In this document: positions 45,660 through 56,638 of the stretch, one piece after another
How the letters are laid out: every line of letters starts with the position of its first letter
Numbering within the stretch: position 1 is the stretch's first letter
NCBI GenBank assembly: GCA_013180625.2
Contig: SNVD02011457.1
Location: 45,502 to 109,501 of the forward strand
DNA from: Boswellia sacra
Lineage: Eukaryota > Streptophyta > Magnoliopsida > Sapindales > Burseraceae
Direction of reading: 5' to 3'
Length of the DNA: 64,000 nt
Notes under the pieces: generated by a model
The model's input: the letters and a program-made list of their open reading frames with translations, nothing else
Database searches by the model: none
What the model was told of the DNA's origin: nothing
Made by a program: the position numbers and the translations under genes

Positions 45660-46272
45660 CTCTATCTAAAATGTAAGCAGTATTTGATAATGCATCTTCC
45701 CAAAAATGTAAAGGCATATTAGAATATGCCAACAAGGATCGAACCATATCCATTAGAGTTCGATTGCGTCTTTCAACAATCCGATTTTATTGTGGACTAT
45801 ATGGCATAGCATAACTATGTCGTATCTCACTCTGTTTACAAATGAATCAAAGGCTTCGTATTCACCACCATGATCACTATGTAGGGTTTTAATAGATCTT
45901 CCTAATTGATTTTCAACTTCTAACATATATTCTTGAAATTTATCTAAAGCTTTAGATTTATACTTTAAAATATAAACATGACCATATCTAGAGAAATTAT
46001 TGACAAAAGTAACAAAATATTTCATTCCTCTATGTGTCTTAACTCTCATAGGTCCTTATAAATCTAAATGAATTGCCTCACGTAAATCAGATGATTACCA
46101 CTGAGATGAGAAAGGTTTGCTCGATAATTTTCCTTTAACACATGATTCACAAATGTTAAAATCATCTAGATTCACTTTAGGTATTAAACCTTATGATGCA
46201 TGCACAACATTTTATTCTTATTTATGTGACCTAACCTTAAATGTCATAATAAAGTAGTATTTAAAGAATGAG
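45660..46272 (-). pseudogene. copia integrase pseudogene
   Basis: Minus strand. Near 46,230-46,190 the pre-integrase text HLRLGHINKNKM is readable. The integrase core follows: THRGMKYFVTFVNNFSRYGH, YILKYKSKALDKFQEY and TLHSDHGGEYEAF, which includes the second catalytic Asp. After further stops, DALSNTAYILDRV ends it at 45,660, where the LINE tail starts. The upstream edge is the solo LTR at 46,273. The same frame resumes beyond it at 49,948. Confidence 0.8.
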
Positions 46273-49200
46273 TGTAACATCCGAAAGTTTACTAATGATT
46301 ATGATATTTTTTATGTTACCATATATATATGTGTTGGGTATCGGTGTTGTTGTAATAAAATAGGGATTCGTGGAAGTGATTGAAACAATTAAGGAAAAGA
46401 GGGGCTGAATTGTGTTTTTCCCCTTCATGTTTATCTATATAAACCCCCTAGACTCTAGAAAGACCCATTTTTCTTTCCCCTTTCTCTTTGAAACATTCAG
46501 CACCCTCTCTCCCTATTTCCCTCAATTTTGCCATGGAATCAATAAGAGAGTAAGGAAACAAGGGGCTAAGAGGTAAAAGATTCACTCCTCTCTCTCTCTA
46601 GCTCTAGGCATACCCATGCAATTAAGCGATGGTTTATTGTTATTTGTGATATTTCATGTTAGGCATATGCTATAAATGGCTAGGAAAACATGAATTAGAG
46701 TGAATTACAGAAGAATTTAAAGATTTGATGATGCTAGGAAGCTAGAAGTAAAGTATCAGTATGAATCCTACAGAGTTGTTTTTCCGAATAGTGCTAAGTC
46801 CGAAAATTCCCATAAATTCCATGGTTGTTTGTCGACTCTAAAATTTTTATATGGTAAACTAGACACATCAAGGAGTTTATAGAATTTTGAAACACTCAAA
46901 AATTCGTATTTTTGAAGTCCTAGTTTGAAATTGTGAATTCCCTTGTTTTTGAACAGGGCATGGGCAATGAACTCGATTTGAGGGTGAAAATCTTCATAAA
47001 ATTCCTTGATTTTTGATATGAAAACCTTTGGATATGTTTTCTGTTGGACTGTAAATTTTCATGATTTTTGGAGTTTTGTATGAATATTTATGAATTTCCA
47101 AATCCAGACTTAAAGGATTATGAATGACAATTTCCATAATAGAGCATATGGATTAAATTTCATTTGACTAACTTAAACTCCTTAGAAAATCATGATTTTT
47201 GGTGGAATGACTCTTATATGTGTCTAGTTATAGACTGGAAAGTTTGGTAGAGATTTAATTATTGTAGAATTTTATAAAATTCTTCAAAGTTTCACTGTTC
47301 AGTTGAGAGGTCTGCAGATAGATTTGCTGTGTGAATGAAATTAAGGATTTTCAATGGGTATATGACCTTATTTTGACTCAATAAAATTTATGGACTATAA
47401 TATGTATGTCTATTTGAGTTCCATGAAGTTTGGTGATGATTGAAAATGAATAACCTCTTATTATAATAATCCAACCAATATGTGCGTGTGATAAAGTTTA
47501 ATAAATGATGTCATTGGTTGGTTGAACTGTTTTTAACCTATAAGGGGTTTAATGATTTCTAAATGGACATTAATCAGTGCGTCTTGACTATTGCCATGGT
47601 TGTTAGAGATGAAAGAGATGAAGAAGAGGTGAATTTCAAACATTTGCGTTTCTTCTCTTGATGCATATGACCGTTGTCAAGAAATATAGGAAAACAAAAT
47701 TAAGAGGCGAGGCTAATCAGGTAAGTAGCTAGAACCTTCTGAGAACACAACAAATGTTAACTCTTAATGAAATGTGTTTAATGATTGTGTTTGTGAATAT
47801 ATGTGAAATGTGTTGATGGAATGTGGATGGGGACATGATACATGGACCTTGATATGAGAAATGATTTGATTGGGGTTTATAGTGATTTATGAAATGTGTG
47901 GTTTTGCACACTTTGATGTGTATGTGAGTTACATGTTGGTGTAAATTCTGTGTGTGTGAGATATAGAAATGTGAATTTGCCCTCATGTATGTGAGTTTGT
48001 TATGATATAGCTTGAATAACATTGCCAATGAAACGATGTGTGTCTATGAAGAATGAAATACAAGCCAAACATTCTAGGATACTAATTCCTCATGTGAGAT
48101 GGCATGACAAATGAATGTCTATGAAATACCATGTGTATTAGAGTGGCACGAATATGTATGAGTGGAAAATGAATGAGATCAGTTATACATGGACATAGTT
48201 GTGCAACGATATGATTGAAATAAATCGAAGAGTAATGGAAGGGTTGGCATTAACAAAGAAGTGGGTTTCTATGTGTGTAGAAATGATGCCAATGTGTGGA
48301 TTGTGTACATCCTTAAGTGTATATGGATATGTAGGTTTATTGTATTTATGAATGTATATGTGATTAATGAGAAGCCTACGTAGAACCTCAATTATGATAG
48401 TGAACTACAATATTATGATGTGTGAAGGCATGCATCACTGTGTGATGTGTTATAAATTTGAAATTGCATGCCAAGCCCATAGGAATATATTGAATGTCGA
48501 ATGCGAAATGTGATATTATTAAATGCTAGCATTATGGTGAATGAATTGTGATAAGTTATAGAAGCTTGACATAGAGCTTCATTTATGTGACTGAAATGCG
48601 AAATGTGATATGTGAGTGAAAGCTTAATATAGAGCTTCATTTATATGACTGAATGTTAAAACTGGTATGTGAGTGGCATGCCACAACTTAGGATACTTGG
48701 CTCTCATAGGTCGAGGGGAGGTTTGGACCATGTGTTTCCCTATATGGGATTCAGTAGCATGGGCTTGGTATCACCCGGATTGTCCGACTAGCCTTGAGTT
48801 ATTTTAAGTGTAGGCATCTCTGTGTATATGTACTATTCCGTGTAGTAGGATAGAGTCCAACAGGACTATGTGGCTGTCACCTTCGGCTGATGACGGATTT
48901 GTGCAATGTGAGAAATACTCACTGCGACGATCCTTTGCCTATGGATGCCGCCAATGGGTGGCTATGTGATATGGGCCCATATATGTGATTTGACTGTGAT
49001 ATGATGAGTCCAACCTTAATTAAAGAGCACTGTTCCTAAGTATCTGTGACTGTACTATGGAAGCTTCCAAAATTATGTGAAATAGATATCCATATAAAAA
49101 ATGTAGCTAGCTTGTGAAAACTCATGTGTGAATGATTTATGTGTATATGGGAGCACATGAGGATGTGATAAACTTGTGGAAAGTTTATTTGTAAATGAGA

Positions 49201-49942
49201 CATGTGTATATAAATGGGTGTTTGTATAGATATATATGATGAGCTTTGACATAGAAAAGACACGTTTGATTACCCATAGACAAGTATTTATAGAATTAGA
49301 AATGTGATTGGATAAGTGTGTAATTGGTCTAGAAAATTGGCCAATGATGCAAGGTTGGCGCATGAGCCCCATTAAATGGTGTAGAAGCACATCTTTAACT
49401 GACCTAAAGAGGTATAAGTAGAGAAATGGCGTCATTGTGCCTTACTTTTCGCGCTGGAGCGCCGCTTGCATTGACTTAAGTAAGAGAGAACAGAGAGTTG
49501 CCGCATGCATGCCACTCCCTCGGTGCAAGAGCGCGAAACTAAAATTTGCAACAGATTGGAAATCAGAAACTTGGTACCGCCGTGCCAGTTTTCTCGCGCA
49601 GAGGTGCGATCCTTGAACATTGAAATTAGTTCCTGACTTTCTGAGCAAGGCACTGGTGGCTTGTATACCAAGAAATGAACAGTAATAAGTGATTTATGAA
49701 ATAAGTATCGAATAGTAGTCATATTCTAAAATGGTTATCGCCATTAATTGTTTTATTTTGAGTGTTACGCCTATTTTTATAATTCTAGCTGCTTACTGAG
49801 TTTCATACTCACTAGTCTGTTGTGTACCTCAGGTAATCAATCAGTTAAAGATTATAGGCGGATTTTAGCATAGAGACGACTATATTCTCTTGGCAAGCTC
49901 TTAGCCGCTGCAATATTACTATATTGGGTGCGGGGTGTGACA
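46273..49942 (+). mobile_element. 3.67-kb solo LTR of a gypsy element
   Basis: It starts TGTAACATCCGAAAGTTT and ends GGGTGCGGGGTGTGACA, with perfect target duplication ATGAG at 46,268-46,272 and 49,943-49,947. There is no gag or pol inside and no second LTR. Length and the TGTAACATCC start fit large gypsy LTRs of the chromovirus Tekay type. CTATATAAACCCCC at about 46,436 is a likely TATA box in plus orientation, followed by a CT-rich transcript start region. The rest is repetitive, GTGAATG-rich and without a credible gene. Confidence 0.75.
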
Positions 49943-49947
49943 ATGAG

Positions 49948-51020
49948 ACACAAAGTAATGCTCAAAAGAGCAATTATTTTTATTAGTACTAGAAATGAAT
50001 ACATGTTATCGATACGAAGACCACTCAAAAGTACATTATTACCCCACTCTTAAATTTAATCTCAAACCCCTTTTTCTCTAAAACTAAAACAAAGACTACA
50101 TTCCTTCTAATTGTAGGAGCAACAAAACATTCTTCAAAATGATGATAAAAGAATCTATGGTGATCTTACAGTCTCTTTCACCTAAAACATCGACATAGGT
50201 ATTATTACCCACATAAAAAACGATGTTCTCTTTTCTCTTGATCTTGGAAAGTAATGAAGAGAGTTTTATCTTAGCAAACATGTTTAATTACACCAGAATC
50301 CATCCACCATTGATTGTCAGATTTAGCAACAAGTGCTTCAGAGACTATTAAAATCACTTGGTTGGATACAGTGCCTTTCTGCTTATGACAAGGACATTTA
50401 GTCTTGAAGTGACCAATCTTATCACTAATAATACACCCCTTCTTGAGTTTCCCCTTCTTGAGTTTCTTGTGTTGTTATTTTTCTTTCCTTTGGAATGCTT
50501 CTTTCATTTTCTAAACTGTTGTTCCTTAGGCTGATTTGAACTTTCTGCTATGAGGAGACTGTTTCCACATTCTTTCTTTCTATGGTTCATTCTAACCTTT
50601 TCAACAGCCAATAGAGCATGAAGATTCATCATAGACAACTATTTTTGCCCATAAGTTAAAGAAGTTACCACATGATCGCAAGAAAATGGTAAACTATTCA
50701 ATAATGTCAAAATTTGCATTTTGTTAGGAATCCATGACCACCATTGGATAGTTCTTTAGCAAGAATCTCAAGTTTCCTTATATGATCTACCATGCTATCA
50801 TCTTCTAACACACGTCTCTCACCATATTGCTTCAAAAGTAATTGGATATATGTCTCAGATTTAGGACCATACTTGTCCTCTAAGACATCCATGATTTCCT
50901 TAGCAATGTTGAAACCCTCATATAAAGGAAGTACATTATCTTACATGTGGTTTAAGATAGTAGCCTACATAAAGTCTTTCCTTTTACAAGGTGTAATAGG
51001 TACATTCATGTGTTAATAAA
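49948..51020 (-). pseudogene. copia gag-protease pseudogene
   Basis: Minus strand, read from about 51,020 downward. Gag text: LPLYEGFNIAKEIMDVLEDK, YIQLLLKQYGERRVLEDDS and IRKLEILAKELS. A stretch with a zinc-knuckle remnant (CPCHKQKGT near 50,390) follows. The protease start WWMDSGVIKHVC is at about 50,310 (the usual DSG triad) and then NIVFYVGNNTYVDVLGERDC. Several stops break it. It is the upstream part of the integrase at 45,660-46,272, separated from it by the solo LTR. Confidence 0.75.
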
Positions 51021-52053
51021 TATGAGATTCACCGCTTCCAAATATGAAAGTTATTATTACCAAGTCTTTCAACTTTAACTCTTTCAATTTGGTTTTTAGT
51101 GACCACTGTCTAAAAATATTAATTACCCAAATAACCAAGAAAACACTTCCAATAATATTTGGTCAACAAAATCTCCAATCCAACACACCCAACAACAACA
51201 ACAAGAAATCACAAATAATAATAACAATAATATCAACTACTAATAATATTTAACATATGGCTACAAATATGTATTATAATACTTATTTAAATCTTATATA
51301 TTAAATCTAATAAACAGACTTAAGGCTGACAGGGTAGTATCAATCGTGCAGCAACTCCGTCAAAGGCATCAAAGTCAGCAAGCAAATAGAGGTCAACTGG
51401 GTCAATGCGTAATCTTCAAGCAGGTTCGGTCCATCAACATGGGTTGGCTAAAGCATATGGTGCAAGCTTGAGGTGGAGACAGGAAGGCTGACAATCTGGC
51501 ACTGTGGAGACATGATACGAATGCGCATGTAAAAATGGAAGGTTGTCTAAAGCGTGTGCTGCACACAAGGGAGTGGAGCAAATTTGGCGTGTGAATTCCT
51601 CATGCGCAGCACTTTTTTGCAAGTATACCTTTGCCTAACATATTCAAGCTTCTTTTTTTCTGTAAATACACCCATACACCTCTGGAAATGTGATTTTTCA
51701 AAAATTTCTTCAAAATTTTCATTTGGATCTTCTTTATAATCAATTTCCTTCCTTGTTAAATTGTCACCAACACTTTCTTCTACAACAACACTTTTTCCTT
51801 TGTCTAAAAAATTAATTTTTGACAAAGGACCACAACCTACAGTAAAACTTCTAATCAATTACACATGTGTTCTAACTTTAATTATCTTTGGAGACTTAGT
51901 GTTTGAAGATTCTCCAACATTATATTGATTGTCCTTGAATTCTTTTCGAACATAATTCACATCAACTAGACATGAATTAAAACTAGAATTCTCTTATGTA
52001 TTACCCAGTGTAAATACGTGAAAAAATCCTACAATATGGTTATGATACCACTC
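51021..52053 (-). other. Leader of the copia element with an unrecognised open frame
   Basis: Between the 5' LTR and gag. A primer-binding-site-like TGGTATCATAACC (minus strand, about 52,034-52,050) follows the LTR. On the minus strand an open frame at 51,547-51,858 (103 codons) is preceded in the same frame, across one stop, by about 40 further readable codons. Motifs: VGCGPLSKINFLDKGKSVVV, NENFEEIFEKSHFQRC and KKLEYVRQRYTC. I do not recognise it; it may be a captured host fragment. No other gene here. Confidence 0.4.
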
Positions 52054-52413
52054 AAGGATTTTGAGTAGGAACTGTAAGCTACCGTTAGGCTATTGAGTAC
52101 ATACAGGGTAATTACATAATTACTGGATATTAGATGTTTATGTCAAGGGGGTATTTATGATATACCAATAGGTTTCAACAAGTGTTATTAGACACTTATG
52201 AATAGTCATCAGCCACATCCATCCACCTTGCAGATAACTACAATTAACCAATTGGTGGTTATTATAGTTATTTGCAATAACTCTTTCATGTGTCTCTTGT
52301 AGAAGAGGCACATCACTCTATGTGACATGGTACACCATATTTATGGTGAACCCCTCTACATAGAATCCTTCATGTCACCTATATATGTATATATTAGATC
52401 ACAAATACTAACA
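52054..52413 (-). repeat. 5' LTR of the inverted copia element
   Basis: 360 bp. On the minus strand it starts TGTTAGTATTTGTGATCTAA and ends near CTACTCAAAATCCTT. Followed on the plus strand by CTTTTT, which is also found just before the left LTR (42,700-42,705). Confidence 0.7.
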
Positions 52414-53032
52414 CTTTTTTCTGGAACTTTATAGTTTTCCTATATTGTATGAATATTGATTTTTAGAATATAATACAAAAGATTTTTGTGATCTTTTTAA
52501 ATTTATAATTATACAAAGGATTAAGGAATCAATGAACAATAGTTAGATTCCAACTATTTCGACCATAATCCAATTGTTCCTCACTCTTTTTTTTTTTCAT
52601 TGCCTATATACTTTGTAAACATTAATTATTTTAAGAGACTATATTCTAGACCATTATTACAAACCATTAATTTAATCTAACAGTTTAAAATCAATGTGGG
52701 ATGTCACAAACTTTGCCTTTCTAAGTGTGATGATCTCTCCAATATCATTGTATTTTTAAAATTTGCAAGATAACTCTTTAAATTTTTTCTAATTTACTAA
52801 AAACATCATGTCAAGTGTTAATTTTCCTTTGAATGCCTTTTTCAAAACTTTTATGAAATGAAGCGGGATTAAACCATGGGGTCTTCGTGTAATTTGACAT
52901 AATTAATTATAGAGAATATGCAATACTTGAGGTTTTAAGAGGTTCTAACTATAACTAAAATTTAGGTCATTTATGTCTAATGTAGGATTTGTTTTTGGAC
53001 TTCACTATGTGGGTTGTGCTACAGTTCATTAG
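52414..53032. other. Intergenic DNA
   Basis: AT-rich, with no gene, bounded repeat or structure that I can support. Confidence 0.4.
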
Positions 53033-54550
53033 AGGCCATTTGATATAGGGGTTTACTATTATTGGAATGGGATTCAAATTGCTAGAAAACTCATTATGGA
53101 AATCTAATGTTTGGGAAACCAAAATTACTGTGCTTGGTTGCCCACATGAATCTTGTCCTTGATTACTATGGGATTCAAATTACTATATTTAGTTGCATAC
53201 AAGAAAGTATCAATTTTGTTCAATATGAAAGTAAATTTGTAATTAAATTTTTTTCAATATTTTAAAAATATTTATGTTATTTTCACACTCTATTATGCAA
53301 TAAAAAGCTTAAATAAATATATGATATTTTAATTTAATCATTCAATAAATCTTATTTTAATTTAAGAAATTGGTTCATGTTGACACTCCATCCTACAAAA
53401 TAGAAATTGAAATTGATTCACATGAAACATTAAAAATACCTAACAAAATATCCAAAAATTCCAAACCCAAAAATTGTTTCTGTCTAATTGAATTGAATTG
53501 TTCATATAATCAAATTTCAAACAATTAAAAACACCCGACAAAATATCCAAATATTTCAATTTCCAAACCTAGAAATTCACAAACCCAGAAATTCCAAATC
53601 CAGAACTTCCAAACCAAGAAATTCACAAACACCCACAATTAATTTTTCTAAAACTCACCCACGTTTTCACTCAACCTACCATCTACCACCACGAACACAT
53701 CTAGCCATCGCAAATTACCCAATTTCACTCCTGCACTGTCAAAATTCAGCCATCAAACACCTTGATTTAGCAATCAAAAAAGATTGAGGAAGAGTAATGT
53801 GGAGTCCAGTCCTACCTCCAAATTCGCACACCTGGGTTCTCTTTATAACCAGACCCTCTATCTATAAAAGAAATTCTGCCAAACCCTCAACTTTATTGAA
53901 ATATTAATAATAGGATTTTTGAGTCTTTCATTAAAGGAGCCAAATTTCATGTCTTACTAAAATAAATAAGGGGAAGTTAGAGTTTTCTAAAATTAATCGA
54001 CCCCAAGTCGAGGATCTCTTCAATTTAAAGCCAAAAACATCTTTGAACTAGATGAGATCTTTTCTTCTCTTAATAAAAGGTGGAAACCAAGAAAATAAAA
54101 GGGAAAGTCAACATGCAAGGAGAAAAAAGAGATAGAGAGAGGCGGAGACGTCTATGCAAGCGAAGTTTGATAAAGGCAGAGGCGGTAGTGGCGGCTACAA
54201 CTGCAGTGGAGGTGGATACGAAGGTGGTGGGTGCCTTGAGGAAGGTGGTGGATACAACCATGGATATGGTGGTGGTGGTGGTGATTATGGCGGTGGCAGA
54301 CGTGAGAGAGAATAGAGACTCGTAGAGATTAAGAGATGATAGAGAGAAGGGAGAAGAGAAACATATTAGGATTACTGGAAATCTGAAACTCAAGTGCTAA
54401 ATGGGTTTCATATTACCCCAAAGACACAATAATTTGAAGCCCATGGGAAAATGCAATTCTAGAGTTAAAAATAGTAATAAGCCTACCAAACAAAGGATTG
54501 CATTTAGGTTCCTATTCCTAACTTTCCTACCTCCTAAACCAAATGGCCGC
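53033..54550. mobile_element. Harbinger-like non-autonomous element with a gene scrap
   Basis: The left end AGGCCATTTGATATAGGGG and the right end, read inward, GCGGCCATTTGGTTTAGGAG form imperfect inverted repeats. Subterminal text such as GGAATGGGATTCAAATT is common in plant PIF/Harbinger-type elements. The flanks both show TAG, a possible 3-bp duplication, although TTA/TAA is more usual for that group. It has no transposase. In its right half it carries a glycine-rich open frame (54,154-54,315). Confidence 0.45.
54154..54315 (+). pseudogene. Glycine-rich protein fragment inside a DNA element
   Basis: A 53-codon open frame starting MQAKFDKGRGGSGGYNCSGG, then GGYEGGGCLEEGGGYNHGY and a run of glycines, ending GGGRRERE before TAG. 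The pattern GGY/GGGYNHGYGGGG is that of plant glycine-rich proteins (cell-wall or RNA-binding type). No RNA-recognition motif or signal peptide is visible, so it is only the low-complexity part of a gene. It lies within the element at 53,033-54,550, which suggests capture by a transposon. It could equally be a simple GGT expansion; I favour a captured fragment because of the Tyr/Asn/Cys spacing. Confidence 0.45.
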
Positions 54551-54610
54551 TAGGTGCATCGATCCATCTGGTTGTATAAAAATTTTCAAAGAATATATAA
54601 AAGTTATAAA

Positions 54611-55527
54611 AAGTAACTATATTGACAACCTATAGTTTGGGTGAAATAACACTCTCCCCCCAACATTTAGCAAAGTCAAATGAAACCCCCATTTTCCAAC
54701 TGGCATTAGTTAATCCGTTAAATCTATCATGCAGTGGAGAGTCAAACTCGAACCTAGGTTATGTAAGGGGAGGAGGGAAAGTGCTGAAACTACTAGGCTA
54801 AACCCTTAAAACCAATAAGAAGTTTGAGTTAATATTTTGAAATATTAGAAAAGCTTGTAACAACAAACATGTGAAAACAATAAACAAATAATAATAAAAA
54901 TTTGTACTACCATTTCTAAAGGAAAATTATTTAGCATAACCTTAAAAATGAAAATTTCACATATGAAAATGGTAGTTTAAATGATTTTTAATTTTTATTT
55001 TATTTTGAAATAAGTACCATTTAAACTACTATTTTCTCCTTGAACTTTTTAATTTGAAAATTAAGCATTTTAAAGAGAAAATGGTAGTTTAAAATTTTCA
55101 AATTAAAATAAAAATTAAAAAAACAATTTAAATTGCCACTTTTTTGTGAAATTTTTATTTTTTAAGGTTATACTAAATAATTTTCCTTTATAGATGGTAT
55201 TACAATTTTAATTATTATTTGTTTATCATTTCTCTCATGTGACATGTGTGTTGATGCCGGCTTTTTGGACATTTAATCATATTAACACAAAATTTTCATT
55301 GCTTCCAAGGGTAAAGCTCGGTGGTTTTAGCACTTTTCCTCCCCATGCATAACCTAGGTTCGAGTCCTACCCTAAAGAAATAAAATAATTCAATTGTTAA
55401 ATAAGACAAATAAGGGCAAATTTCTCTTTGCATAATAGATTTAACGGATAAACTAACAACATTTGAGAAATAGGGGTCTTTATTAATACTCTCGCCCAAA
55501 CTACGGGAGTGTCAATATTAATTACTC
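54611..55527. mobile_element. Inverted-repeat element with 10-bp target duplication
   Basis: 917 bp, almost wholly an imperfect palindrome. The arms start AAGTAACTATATTGACA and (inward from the right) GAGTAATTAATATTGACA. A perfect 10-bp duplication, AAGTTATAAA, lies at 54,601-54,610 and 55,528-55,537, which points to the Mutator group. Each arm contains CGAACCTAGGTTATG or its inverse. On the right arm CTCGGTGGTTTTAGCAC and GGTTCGAGTCC are spaced like the A and B boxes of a tRNA-type promoter. An inner AT-rich pair of arms (about 54,900-55,215) forms a second palindrome. Confidence 0.7.
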
Positions 55528-55537
55528 AAGTTATAAA

Positions 55538-55731
55538 CGAATAAAAAAAAGTTGTAATGGATATAAAAGTTACAAGTTTCACTTACAAATTCCATATACT
55601 CATTTACAATTTTGTTTATAAATATTTTTTATACATTCGTTTGAAACTTTTTATACAACCTGGTGCATTGAGTGTATATACTAGTTTTTCCCTCACTAAG
55701 CGTAACAATTACTTTTATAATTTATGATTGT

Positions 55732-55777
<46 letters not shown>

Positions 55778-56206
55778 TAGATATTGAAAATAGGATTATG
55801 CTATAGTGTACCCGATGCATTCCATGCACCCGGTTATATAGAGATTAAGCAAACACATGTTTGAAGAGATATATATATATATCTCTCTTCAAACATGTGA
55901 AAAGACAAATATGCTGATATGCTGTTAGGAAATTCTAGCTAACATCATTAAAAAATCTCCAACTATGTCCCCATTTATCAGGGAATTCTAGCGATCAAAA
56001 TCATATTAGTTACTTGCTAGTTAAACAAATTTAGAATGCTTTAAAAACACGCATGCATTATCATGAAAGCTGAAAACTAAGCCATATGATTAGTACCTTA
56101 TGTTACTGAAAATGATAATTAAATTTATTACATTGAGAACAATTTCCTGTAGATCATGAAAGACACTTACATTTAATACTGCAAGGCATGACGGAGTATA
56201 CTATAC
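55538..56206. other. Intergenic DNA with (TA)n and a hairpin
   Basis: No gene. A long (TA)n run lies at about 55,736-55,773. A near-perfect hairpin lies at about 55,854-55,901, with arms CACATGTTTGAAGAGATATA and TCTCTCTTCAAACATGTG. Confidence 0.5.
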
Positions 56207-56208
56207 TG

Positions 56209-56389
56209 CTATATTTCCAATGAGCGGTAATTTCCATAGCCCAGGAGGAAAATGTGAAGCTATGTTGAAGGTTTTAAGTTTTTTATCTATTATCAACGTC
56301 GCGAGAAGAGAGTGACTATTTTCAACACTGTGAGAACAAAGAGAAGAAAGGTGAAAAGGATTCAAGGAGGTGGAGAAGTCAAGCTCTAT
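56209..56389 (-). pseudogene. Cytochrome P450 N-terminal fragment
   Basis: Minus strand. The former start codon is ATA in ATAGAGCTTGACTTC. The text then follows the N-terminus of the intact copy at 59,851-61,623 through the membrane anchor, in shifting frames and with stops. It ends [14 protein letters not shown], the proline-rich hinge of CYP71 P450s. Nothing downstream of the hinge is present. The fragment shows that a fourth member once lay between pseudogene 2 and the intact gene. Confidence 0.75.
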
Positions 56390-56638
56390 GGGTAAAAATG
56401 TTGAGGTTAACCCAATAGGTGGAGCAGGACTTCCAACAATCCCCCTCTTGAACTAAAACTAGCCACACATAATTTATATGGCGAAACTAGTCTCAAAAGC
56501 TTAAGTCCTCACGAACTATTCAAGGTTAACCCCAATAGATGAAATGACCAACTTTTATATAACCAAGGACCTTCCTACAATTATTCAATGTGAGACTTCC
56601 AACAAAAGCGAGCAAAGAGTACAGAGGATTAGAGTATG

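Larger units (their letters stand above)
42707..52413 (-). mobile_element. Ty1/copia element, internally inverted and heavily nested
   Basis: Two LTRs face the same way: 52,054-52,413 (5' LTR, minus strand) and 42,707 to about 43,035 (3' LTR, missing its first 25-30 bp). From the right come a leader, gag, protease and part of integrase, all on the minus strand. A 3.67-kb solo LTR interrupts them at 46,273. The part that should follow integrase (RT, RNase H, PPT and the first bases of the 3' LTR) is present but on the plus strand, 43,040-45,456. This fits one inversion with breaks in TATATA tracts. A LINE tail lies at the junction. The flanks CTTTTT at both ends are compatible with a target duplication. 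All coding parts are broken. Confidence 0.75.

Noticed and set aside
47729..49722. Several minus-strand open frames within the 3.67-kb solo LTR
   Set aside because: They are low-complexity and His/Ser-rich from GTGAATG-type repeats, within a bounded solo LTR.
54070..54393. 107-codon minus-strand Thr/Val/Ala-rich frame
   Set aside because: Antisense of the GGT-rich stretch; the plus-strand glycine-rich reading is the more natural one.
55325..55375. tRNA gene suggested by GGTTCGAGTCC and CTCGGTGGTTTTAGCAC
   Set aside because: There is no cloverleaf with acceptor and anticodon stems; the boxes lie in the arm of an inverted-repeat element.
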